Positions 1 through 6,771 of a stretch of DNA of 34,563 nucleotides are shown here, piece by piece. Below the pieces are notes generated by a model, which searched no databases, was not told the origin of the DNA, and saw only the letters and a list, made by a program, of their open reading frames with translations. The number at the start of each line of letters is the position of its first letter. The first letter of the stretch is position 1. The DNA is taken from the IMG/VR virus record IMGVR_UViG_3300037193_000252, positions 1-34,563 of that record; one strand, written 5' to 3'. This DNA is from a virus. The position numbers and the translations under genes are program-made.

Positions 1-279
1 CAGCACCGGCAGGTCGATCTCTGACCCCGGCGCGATGACCAACGTCAGCGGGTAGTCACGAGTCGCACCGACCGGGACCGACCGAAGCGCCCACTTGTTG
101 TGCCGGACATCGTAGGCCGTGTGACCCGCGTTCGGCCCCGCCACCCGCACGTTCACCTGCGGCACCGGCCGGTGGAACATCGCGTCGTGCTCGTACTGGT
201 GGTCCAGCAGCCGCGCCGTAACGTGGCCCTTCGCCTCGGACCCGTACTGCGCGCCGACGACTACCTTGATCGACTTCAT
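1..279 (-). CDS. purZ: PurZ-type N6-succino-2-amino-2'-deoxyadenylate synthase, N-terminal part (cut by window edge)
   Basis: Only the first 93 residues are in the window. The start is the ATG at 279, overlapping the upstream stop by 4 bp (ATGA). The N-terminus reads KVVVGAQYGSEAKGH, the nucleotide-binding loop of the adenylosuccinate synthetase family, followed by VRVAGPNAGHT, the family's GNNAGHT-like motif. Housekeeping PurA has GDEGKGK; here the catalytic Asp is Ser (residue 14), the substitution described for phage PurZ. PurZ joins aspartate to dGMP, giving the succino precursor of 2-aminoadenine deoxynucleotide (dZMP). The second Gly of the loop is Ala and the final Lys is His. It is the last visible gene of a polymerase-led operon. 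A plain PurA is less likely because of the Ser. The C-terminal part cannot be checked here. Confidence 0.9.
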   Translation of the reverse strand, partial: MKSIKVVVGAQYGSEAKGHVTARLLDHQYEHDAMFHRPVPQVNVRVAGPNAGHTAYDVRHNKWALRSVPVGATRDYPLTLVIAPGSEIDLPVL

Positions 280-446
280 TTGTCCTGCTTCTCCTCAGGG
301 TGAGAGTTGAACACGTCCTGGTCGGTGTCGAACGACTTCTTAACCGGGTTGTTCTTGAACGTTGCGACCGCTGCAATCACGCACAGCGCCGCGAACCCGG
401 TTGCTGCGATCACAGCCGCGACCGCGAGGATTTGGCCAGTGCTCAT
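276..446 (-). CDS. Small single-pass membrane protein (56 aa) just upstream of purZ
   Basis: Not recognised as a known family. The ATG at 446 follows a strong AGGAGG ribosome site and overlaps the stop of the preceding gene by 4 bp; the stop overlaps the purZ start by 4 bp, so it is translationally coupled on both sides. Residues about 5-28 (from QILAVAA to AVATF) form one hydrophobic segment, and the C-terminal half is charged (KKSFDTDQDVFNSHPEEKQ). With its short N-terminus it probably crosses the inner membrane once with the charged tail on one side. Its role is unknown; location in the polymerase-purZ operon suggests early expression. Confidence 0.75.
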   Translation of the reverse strand: MSTGQILAVAAVIAATGFAALCVIAAVATFKNNPVKKSFDTDQDVFNSHPEEKQDK

Positions 447-622
447 CGCTTGTGCCTCCTGTTGATCTGGCGCGACTTGCGTGCGACCCGGTTCTTGGCC
501 CGGTTCTTCCGCTTGACCTTCTCCCTGCGAACCGCGTTGTTCGCAGCGGTGATCGCGCGCTTGTGTCGCAGTCTCCGACGCTCCCGCTCCGGAGTTAGCA
601 CCTTGCGCTTCAGCTTGACCAC
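443..622 (-). CDS. Very basic 59-aa protein between DNA polymerase and purZ
   Basis: Starts at a GTG at 622, with GGAG six bases upstream, 9 bp after the polymerase stop; it ends in a 4-bp overlap with the next gene. By my count 27 of 59 residues are Lys or Arg (for example RERRRLRHKR and KVKRKNRAKNR) against three Glu, and the whole is probably one long helix. Such composition is typical of nucleic-acid or ribosome-binding peptides. No family is recognised. The coupling to DNA polymerase upstream and purZ downstream makes a replication-linked DNA-binding role plausible, but this is inference. Confidence 0.75.
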   Translation of the reverse strand: MVKLKRKVLTPERERRRLRHKRAITAANNAVRREKVKRKNRAKNRVARKSRQINRRHKR

Positions 623-631
623 ATTACTCTC

Positions 632-2692
632 CTACGCCTTGAAGTCCACGCCGCCTGGCACCTGCGGGAACCAGTCCTTCCACAGCTTGTTCCCGAAGTC
701 CGCGCACGTCTTGGCCATTTGCTCCCCGTGCAACGTATCAGGGAGCAGCAGAACCTGCGAGTCGTGGACTGTCAACACGAGGCCAGCCCCGTATTCGTCC
801 ATTCCCTGACCCCGCAGGTACGTATCCGTCGCGTAGATCCAGTCCAACCCGAACTGAGCCAGGTTCCCCTGAACTCGCTGGTTGAACGCCTTGTGCGTCT
901 CCTCGTGCTTGCCGAACCAACGCCGCTCGCCGTTGATCAGCTCCACCCAGCCCTCGCCGTACCGCGCCTGACGGAGCGCCACCCTGCGTGAGGTCTTGTC
1001 GATCGCACGACTCCACGCCGGGAACAGGAAGTTCCAGTCCCGCGTGATTCGGATCGACTCCGGCTCAGTCAGCCGGATCCCCGTTTCCTTGCTCACCATC
1101 TTGCGGAACGTGTCCGGTCCAGCGCCGAACCCGAGGCTGAAGTTGCCTCGCTTACCAACCTGCCTCCACTTGTCGTGGAAGAGCTTGCTGTCGGGATCCA
1201 CGTCCGGGAACAGGTTCTTGGTGGTGTAAGTGTGGAGGTCCTCGCCGTTGCGGATCATCTCCAACATCTTCTCGTCGTGCGCAAACAGCGCGCCAACCCG
1301 TAGCTCCGCCTGTTGCAAGTCCAGCTCCCACAACTTCCAGCGAACGCCACCCATCTCCAGGCGGGAGACCGCAAGCGCGATCAGGTCGCGTGGCGTCAAG
1401 ATCCCCGCGAGGATCCCGTGGTCCGACAGCCGGTAGTCCTGCGGGATCGCCTGCAAGTTGACTCGCTCCACCGAAAACCGGCCGGAGACCGTGCCGGTCA
1501 CCCGGAACCGCGTCCGGAGTCGGCCGTCCGTGCCCATCGCGTTGGCGTAACCGTTGTACCACATGCTGGCAGCGGTCGTTACCTTGTTGTACTCGGCCCA
1601 ACGCTCCGCGTACGGAACCCGGTCCTCCACCATCCGACCCAAGATCTCCGCCGTCAGGCTAGGAGCGCCACCATCCGTGAGCTGGTAAGCCGGGATATTC
1701 GGGTGCTCGACCCCGCGCTTGCTCACTCCCTCCGTGAAGAAGAACGCGTTAGCCGCGTCCCGTGTCGGCGGTTCGAACGGCAGGTTCCGCTCCACTTCAC
1801 CGGCCCGACGCATGCACTCGTCGCCAGCCTCCCGCGACTCGACCTCAGCATATGGCAACCCCCGCCACTCCATCCGCGTGGTCGGCTTGATCGCCTTCTC
1901 CAGACGTCGCAGGATCGCCGCGTAATCCGCGTCCGCAGTCGGCCGGTTGTCGATCTCGTGCACCTGCCACGCCTTGAGCCGGATCGTCAACCGCGCGTCG
2001 ATGTCGGCGTATTCACCGATCACGTCCCACGGCATCAGGTCCCAGCGACCCTTAGGTAGCTTCGCCTTTTGCAGGTACTTCTTCACCTTCGCCTGCTCGT
2101 CGGCCACATCCTCGCCGGTGAGAATGTGCATGACCTCCTTCAATCTAGTAGTCGGCTTGATGCTGTTGCCCAGCGTCATTAACGGCCACAGGTAGTTGGT
2201 CACGTTCATGGTGTCCCAAGTCAGGTGCTCCAGCGCTTCCTCGACATGGAACCCACAATCCGGCCACAGACGCGGAGCCTTGGCCCACATCAGGCAGTCG
2301 AACGGCCCGTTGTGCATGACCAGGCTACCGACCCGCCGCAGCCAGTCATCCAGCGACCTCCATTCGAACGAGTCCAGGTTGTCCGCCTCGGGCCACAACG
2401 CCTCTTGCCCGTTGTCCTCCGGCTTCCCGGCCTTGCCCTGGTCGAACGGCCACGCCACAGATGCGACGTATTCGATCCGGCCGGATGCGTCGATCACTTC
2501 TTCCTGGTACGTCAGCCGGTCACTGAACTCGGCCCATTCGCCTTCGTAGTCGATCCACGCCACCGAGGCTGTCGACGCACGTGCGCCGTCGTCTGGGAAC
2601 AGCCCACTCGTTTCGGTGTCGAAACTCGCCTCGTCCGGCACCAGACCGGTCTTAGCCAGCGCGACGAGATCGCTGGGTCGAAGTCGCTCCAT
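632..2692 (-). CDS. Family A DNA polymerase with 3'-5' exonuclease (DpoZ candidate)
   Basis: A 686-residue replicative polymerase. The proofreading domain has Exo I DTET (D25, E27), Exo II HNGPFD (N128, D132) and Exo III YADID (Y228, D232), so it looks active. The polymerase domain has the T-x-S-G-R and NLQAIP block (about 399-417), motif A DLQQAELR (D458, E463), motif B R510-x3-K514-x3-F518-x3-F522, and motif C VHDS (H643, D644). In E. coli Pol I motif C is HDE and the last O-helix aromatic is Tyr; here these are Ser645 and Phe522. There is no 5' nuclease domain. PolA-type polymerases named DpoZ accompany purZ in aminoadenine phages and prefer dZTP; the shared operon with purZ supports that role. 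AGGAG precedes the ATG. Confidence 0.93.
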   Translation of the reverse strand: MERLRPSDLVALAKTGLVPDEASFDTETSGLFPDDGARASTASVAWIDYEGEWAEFSDRLTYQEEVIDASGRIEYVASVAWPFDQGKAGKPEDNGQEALWPEADNLDSFEWRSLDDWLRRVGSLVMHNGPFDCLMWAKAPRLWPDCGFHVEEALEHLTWDTMNVTNYLWPLMTLGNSIKPTTRLKEVMHILTGEDVADEQAKVKKYLQKAKLPKGRWDLMPWDVIGEYADIDARLTIRLKAWQVHEIDNRPTADADYAAILRRLEKAIKPTTRMEWRGLPYAEVESREAGDECMRRAGEVERNLPFEPPTRDAANAFFFTEGVSKRGVEHPNIPAYQLTDGGAPSLTAEILGRMVEDRVPYAERWAEYNKVTTAASMWYNGYANAMGTDGRLRTRFRVTGTVSGRFSVERVNLQAIPQDYRLSDHGILAGILTPRDLIALAVSRLEMGGVRWKLWELDLQQAELRVGALFAHDEKMLEMIRNGEDLHTYTTKNLFPDVDPDSKLFHDKWRQVGKRGNFSLGFGAGPDTFRKMVSKETGIRLTEPESIRITRDWNFLFPAWSRAIDKTSRRVALRQARYGEGWVELINGERRWFGKHEETHKAFNQRVQGNLAQFGLDWIYATDTYLRGQGMDEYGAGLVLTVHDSQVLLLPDTLHGEQMAKTCADFGNKLWKDWFPQVPGGVDFKA

Positions 2693-2716
2693 TGGTTGCT
2701 CCTCAGGGGAAAGGGA

Positions 2717-3010
2717 TCAGCCCTGGTAGGCGCTGAGCTTGATGTATTCCTCCAGCTTGGCCGGGTCCTTGAAGTCCGGCTCTTCGAACTCGACCGGCGG
2801 AAAGCCCAGATCCATCAAGGCCGCCTGGAGCTCCGCGACCTTCTTGGTCTGTTGCGCCATGATCGCGACACCATAGTTGTGCTTGTGCGTGATCTCACGT
2901 ACCAGCTTTCCGGCTCGCTGCTTCTGGTTGTAGCTGAACCGCTCGATGAACTCGGGGTCCGCGAGCGGTTTGTAGCCGCTGATGTCCGTAGCGTTCGCCT
3001 TCACCGACAT
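2717..3010 (-). CDS. Conserved-looking 97-aa protein of unknown function upstream of DNA polymerase
   Basis: First gene of the polymerase-purZ operon, 24 bp before the polymerase start. The ATG at 3010 has an AGGAG ribosome site and lies about 40-50 bp below a predicted promoter. The protein is soluble, with a basic helical middle (YNQKQRAGKLVREITHKH) and an acidic, proline-containing C-terminal part (GFPPVEFEEPDFKDP). No motif or family is recognised. Its position between the putative origin and the polymerase makes a replication accessory role conceivable. Confidence 0.8.
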   Translation of the reverse strand: MSVKANATDISGYKPLADPEFIERFSYNQKQRAGKLVREITHKHNYGVAIMAQQTKKVAELQAALMDLGFPPVEFEEPDFKDPAKLEEYIKLSAYQG

Positions 3011-3052
3011 CTTGTGTCTCCTTTCATGTGGGCAGGCCGCGCCTGCACCGCC

Positions 3053-3082
3053 AGCCTACCATACCCATTGCCACTCGTCATA
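3053..3082 (-). promoter_or_regulatory. Predicted promoter P1 for the polymerase-purZ operon
   Basis: On the minus strand TATGAC (3082-3077), an 18-base spacer and TAGGCT (3058-3053) preceded by TGG. The spacer carries GGCAATG at the place where the predicted promoters at 11665, 14506 and 18011 carry GCAA. The first start codon (3010) is about 43 bases downstream. The -35 is poor compared with TTGTCT, so the call rests on the shared architecture. Confidence 0.5.
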
Positions 3083-3200
3083 GCTACCCACCCCTGTGCT
3101 GCCCGTTCTGACTCTCCGGAAGATCGCACCTCGGGCACGTGACGTGTGCCCGTGTGTGTGCCCCCGCACACGCGTGCGAGGTGCGCTATATCCGGAGCAT

Positions 3201-3409
3201 CAGAACATACAGAACAAGATATTTTTCTACGCGGAAGAAGAAGAAGAAGAGCATCAGAACAGAGACCAGAACAGAGACCAGAACAAGCACCAGAACAAGA
3301 TGGTGTCGTCTAGTCGCTGCCACCTACTCCCCTAATATAACTGAGAGGGTGCTGTTCTGCCCGCTGTACTGGGCCGCTGTTCTGGGCTCTGTAACATGCA
3401 TCCAGAACA
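3201..3409. repeat. Iteron-like array: nine copies of CAGAACA in both orientations
   Basis: CAGAACA occurs at 3201, 3210, 3255, 3267, 3279, 3291 and 3403, and as its complement TGTTCTG at 3353 and 3378. The four copies from 3255 to 3297 are spaced exactly 12 bp apart, slightly more than one helical turn. An AT-rich stretch (about 3216-3230) lies between the first two and the next four copies. The array is in the only long noncoding region of the window, between primase/helicase and polymerase genes, as expected for a replication origin or a multi-site regulator target. Confidence 0.75.
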
Positions 3410-3432
3410 GCTCCCTGACACAGCACCCTCTC
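3343..3432. other. Nested inverted repeats next to the iterons (possible origin structure or primase terminator)
   Basis: A perfect 12-bp inverted repeat has arms at 3343-3354 (GAGAGGGTGCTG) and 3421-3432. Inside it a second perfect 10-bp pair (GCTGTTCTGG, 3376-3385 with 3402-3411) encloses a 16-base loop and contains two of the CAGAACA sites. The structure begins 15 bp past the primase stop, so it could end that transcript. The rest of the noncoding stretch 3011-3447 holds promoter P1, a 7-bp inverted repeat (CGGGCAC, 3132-3138 with 3146-3152), a GAA-rich purine run (about 3232-3250) and no credible gene. Confidence 0.55.
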
Positions 3433-3447
3433 TCGTGTTACCAAACT

Positions 3448-6090
3448 TTACTTTGAGCCCTGCGCTCTCTCGATTACCAACTCAGCCACCTCGCCAGTCA
3501 GCTTCTTGTAGTACGCGAGCCCGCCGTTCTGGACCCGGACCCGCTTAGACCGAGCCCCGAGAACCTCCGCCTGGTCGGTTAGAGCGATCGCCGTCTGGGT
3601 CCTCTTCTCAATCCGGCCGCCTTGTTCCCGTGTCCAGGCCTGCGCCAACAGGTCCGTGTTGAAATAGACCTCCAGCTCCCGCTCCCCGAACAACGCCTGC
3701 TTAGCCGACCCGCGAGCGTAGTTCTTGACATACGCCGGTGTCGCGATCCCACGCTCGTCGGCCGCAGCCGTCGCCTTGTCCGGGTAGTTCCACTGACGCA
3801 AAGCCCACGGCAAGATCTCCAGCGTCAGAGCGTTGTCACCTTGAACACCGGATTGGGATCCTGCGTCACCGGCAACCCACGCATCAATCCGACTACCGTG
3901 TACCCCGGATCCCTCCCAGGCACTTCGAAGATCGGCAGGAGACGTCGCCAGGAGGGCATCCAGAAGTCGGCCTCCCGTTCTAAGGATAGCGAACTTGTCA
4001 CCGCTTCGTCCAGACCCCACGCGAAGTGCTGGGAGGAGTGACACCGCGTCGTCAGCGTAAAGCAGAGCCGACTTAACGAGCCAGCCTGCAACAGCTGAGA
4101 GACCGTCTGGGTACTTTTCCCGCAGTTGAAGCACATCGTCCCACTGGGGTCGAGAAGCATCCCTAAGCGACATTCGTCCGGTCGGACTTCCAGCCTTGAG
4201 AATAACGGCTCGGTCGAGTAGAGCCTTCTGCGTACCGAGTCCAAGAGCCTCACCGCTGATGACGATAGGCGAGACGATGGTGGCGCTTCTGATTGATTCA
4301 CGGTCTTCCGCCATTTTGGCTAGCGTGCCGCCGGACGTCGCAGCCCGGATCAGCTCCATCAGGTTGGACGGGTCGTCCAGGTCGTCGACCCAGACGATCC
4401 CGTTACGGTGACTCGCCGCGATGTTCCGCAGCGAAGCCATGGTCGGGTTCATCTCCCCGCTCGTGTTGCCGTTGAGCTCGATCATCTGAGCGAAGAACCC
4501 GTTCGTCTTGCCGGACTCGCTCGGAGCCTCGACCGCCATGAACGGGAACAGCGCCGTCCGGCGCTCGATCTGCGGTTTGATCAGACACGCGGCCCACCAC
4601 GCGCCGAACACCGCCGTGACGTCCTCGAAGTGGAAGGTCATGACCTCCGCCAGGACCCGCCGCGCCTCGTCCTCATCCGCACCGAACCCGTAGCGGTGCG
4701 GCGCAACGCCACCAGTCAGCAGTGTGGGGTTCGCGATCACGCCGCACTGGCTGGATTCGAAGACCTCGTCGCCGGTGATCACGCCGTCATGCGTGATGAA
4801 CCCGCCTTCACCGCCGATGATCTCCTCGTCCCAACCCAGCGTCTTCGCTACCTTCACGATCGGCGGGTGCTGAGACTCGAGGTAACGCTGCAACCGCAGG
4901 CCAGGGCTGCCGTCCTTCGGCGACATCTTCACTGGCGGCAGGATCGTGCATGCCATTGCCGAGAAGAAAGACCGGAGCTTCCGGTCGTCACCGAACGTCG
5001 CGCCAGGGATGACCGTGTCGATCTCTTCGACGTCCCCGACACCACGACGCTTACGCCGGATCTTCACCCAATACGTCCGCGCCGCACCTTCCTCGACCAT
5101 CACGCCTTTCGCTACGAGATCGAAATCAGCGTATTCCTCCAAATCGTAGCTGGTCGTGCCGGTCTCGTCCTTGGTAGCGACCTGTGTCATGATCACGGTG
5201 TTGCCGGACTTCAACCAGCCGCACGACGCGTCGAGCGCACGCTCCGGATTGCGTGTGTGCTCACCCCGCCACACCGACCTGACGACCTTGTCGAACTCCG
5301 CGTCGTCCAGCGGGTCACCCATCAACAGGTTGGCCTGGTGGCAGTGCGCCGTGTACAGGTCTTCCATGTTGTGGTAGGTCTTGGCGTAGTGACCGGCCAC
5401 CCGCGTCAGCCAGTCGTTGCGTCCCGTGCCCTCACCGCCAGGCGGCCGTGACAGCAGCGTGGTGAGCATGCTCCTGGTAGCCGCACTGGCCTGCCCAGCA
5501 TCGTCCGTGCCCGCTCCTGACTTAGGCGCGTGCGCACGCAGGGACCCGTCCAGCAGGGCTGGTGGCGCGTCGGCCGCACTGGAAAGCGGCTTTTCCCACG
5601 TGTAAATGTGGCCGGACTCGTGGGTTGACGGTGGCGCTATTACGCCGGTGCCGTCCGCACGCACATCGAAGCTGATCCCGTTTGGGTCGTCCTCCTTGTC
5701 GGGGTGTACTGACCATGAGTGGACCGGATGATCGTCCGGCCAACTGTCAGGGATCTTGAACCAGTAGTGCGTGCCTTTGCTCGTCTTGACCTGAGCGGCC
5801 GAGTCCAGAACTTCGTCGCTGAGCTGTTCCCGCCACCAGGCATCGCCAGCCTCCGTGTCGCAGTCGATGACAATCACTCGCGACATCAGACCTGTCATGA
5901 CCCAATAATTGCGCTGTCCCGAGCCTCCGAACCACTGGGACAGCATCGATTCGGTCTTGACCTTCTGATAGTTCTGCCACTTGACAATCGGCGCTTTCTG
6001 CTTGTACCGCGCCGGTAGGACGTTCAGGCCCCACCCAGCCAGACTTTGTGCCGTAGCCAATGAGTCGACTGGATTGGACAGTTTCGCCAT
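3448..6090 (-). CDS. Primase-polymerase / helicase fusion
   Basis: An 880-residue replication protein. The N-terminal ~185 residues match bifunctional Prim-Pol (archaeo-eukaryotic primase) domains: VIVIDCD (D76, D78), KGTHYWF (H108) and FDVRADGTGVIAPPS (D142), ending in HIYTW. A linker leads to an ATPase with Walker A EAPSESGKTNG (about 521-531) and Walker B GIVWVDDLDD (about 564-573). It should make primers and unwind DNA at the fork, beside the polymerase genes. I chose the ATG at 6090 with an AGGGATGGGG ribosome site instead of a TTG seven codons upstream. It lies 80 bp after the SSB-like gene and is followed by the iteron region. Confidence 0.9.
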   Translation of the reverse strand: MAKLSNPVDSLATAQSLAGWGLNVLPARYKQKAPIVKWQNYQKVKTESMLSQWFGGSGQRNYWVMTGLMSRVIVIDCDTEAGDAWWREQLSDEVLDSAAQVKTSKGTHYWFKIPDSWPDDHPVHSWSVHPDKEDDPNGISFDVRADGTGVIAPPSTHESGHIYTWEKPLSSAADAPPALLDGSLRAHAPKSGAGTDDAGQASAATRSMLTTLLSRPPGGEGTGRNDWLTRVAGHYAKTYHNMEDLYTAHCHQANLLMGDPLDDAEFDKVVRSVWRGEHTRNPERALDASCGWLKSGNTVIMTQVATKDETGTTSYDLEEYADFDLVAKGVMVEEGAARTYWVKIRRKRRGVGDVEEIDTVIPGATFGDDRKLRSFFSAMACTILPPVKMSPKDGSPGLRLQRYLESQHPPIVKVAKTLGWDEEIIGGEGGFITHDGVITGDEVFESSQCGVIANPTLLTGGVAPHRYGFGADEDEARRVLAEVMTFHFEDVTAVFGAWWAACLIKPQIERRTALFPFMAVEAPSESGKTNGFFAQMIELNGNTSGEMNPTMASLRNIAASHRNGIVWVDDLDDPSNLMELIRAATSGGTLAKMAEDRESIRSATIVSPIVISGEALGLGTQKALLDRAVILKAGSPTGRMSLRDASRPQWDDVLQLREKYPDGLSAVAGWLVKSALLYADDAVSLLPALRVGSGRSGDKFAILRTGGRLLDALLATSPADLRSAWEGSGVHGSRIDAWVAGDAGSQSGVQGDNALTLEILPWALRQWNYPDKATAAADERGIATPAYVKNYARGSAKQALFGERELEVYFNTDLLAQAWTREQGGRIEKRTQTAIALTDQAEVLGARSKRVRVQNGGLAYYKKLTGEVAELVIERAQGSK

Positions 6091-6170
6091 GTTCACCCCA
6101 TCCCTGTTCAAAGACGCCGATGGGGACGGACCGCGTCTGCGATCCGCCCCCGCCGGTCAGTAGGCCGACG

Positions 6171-6713
6171 TCAGAAGTCGTCGTCCGGGTCTTCCGCATC
6201 TTCGTGGTCCACCGAGTCGAGCGTGTAGAAGCCGGTGATCTGGTTGCCCAGTTGGCCCTTGCGTTTCCCGGCGTTGATGGTCTCGACGGACAGCGCGATG
6301 ATGCACCGTTCGCCGATCATCTCGTCGGTGTCCGAGTCCGTGGTGTAGCCGAACGCCTCGAAGAACTGCTTGATCTTCCCAGCGAGGAACTCGTTCCGGG
6401 CAGCCCAGGCCTCTTCGAGGGTCTGCCCCTTCTTGAGGCCCTTGGCCGGACCCTTGTAGTCGTCCGGGACCTTCTTGTCGTCGCCGGGGAGGACGAGGTT
6501 GGTGAACTGCCGACCCGGCTGGACGTTGCCCTCCAGGTCGGTGATGTCCTCCATCTCGACACCCCACATCGCCGCACCGCTGGACTGCGCGATGCGGTCC
6601 TCGACACCGGCCAACGTGGCGACATACTTCCCGGCCGGGAGCGGCTCGAACCCTTCGGTCGGCTCCGGGGCCTCGTTCGCCTTCTTGGCCATTTTCTTAT
6701 CGAGCTTCGGCAT
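6171..6713 (-). CDS. SSB-like single-stranded DNA-binding protein (DUF669-like)
   Basis: A 180-residue protein with a central beta-rich region (about 22-165), a GPAKGLKKG basic segment, and an acidic C-terminus ending DAEDPDDDF. An acidic tail with terminal Phe is the hallmark of phage and bacterial SSBs, where it recruits partner proteins. The start is the ATG at 6713 with a GA-rich leader (AGAGAAGAGA). It lies between a Sak4-like ATPase and the primase/helicase, the usual order of a phage recombination-replication module. The assignment rests on size, tail and context, not on a clear fold motif. Confidence 0.7.
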   Translation of the reverse strand: MPKLDKKMAKKANEAPEPTEGFEPLPAGKYVATLAGVEDRIAQSSGAAMWGVEMEDITDLEGNVQPGRQFTNLVLPGDDKKVPDDYKGPAKGLKKGQTLEEAWAARNEFLAGKIKQFFEAFGYTTDSDTDEMIGERCIIALSVETINAGKRKGQLGNQITGFYTLDSVDHEDAEDPDDDF

Positions 6714-6731
6714 TTCGTTCTCTTCTCTGCG

Positions 6732-6771
6732 AGTTGTTACAGTTGATGAAGTTGTTGAGTTGTGTCAGTTG
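6732..6771. repeat. Five direct repeats of AGTTG (CAACT on the coding strand)
   Basis: AGTTG begins at 6732, 6741, 6750, 6758 and 6767, that is with 9, 9, 8 and 9 bp spacing, over the gap between the Sak4-like and SSB-like genes; the last copy overlaps the stop codon of the former. The regular spacing is unlike the neighbouring sequence. It could bind a protein or be chance low complexity in a translated leader. Confidence 0.5.

Noticed and set aside
1313-2059. Long open frame on the plus strand opposite the DNA polymerase
   Set aside because: It is the antisense shadow of the polymerase gene, Arg/Pro-rich, with no ribosome site or family motif. The same holds for the other long plus-strand frames (2225-3142, 4408-5451, 31300-32835).
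3232-3250. GAA repeat run as a short tandem repeat gene or CRISPR-like element
   Set aside because: Too short, no spacer structure and no coding frame with a start; treated as a purine-rich part of the possible origin.
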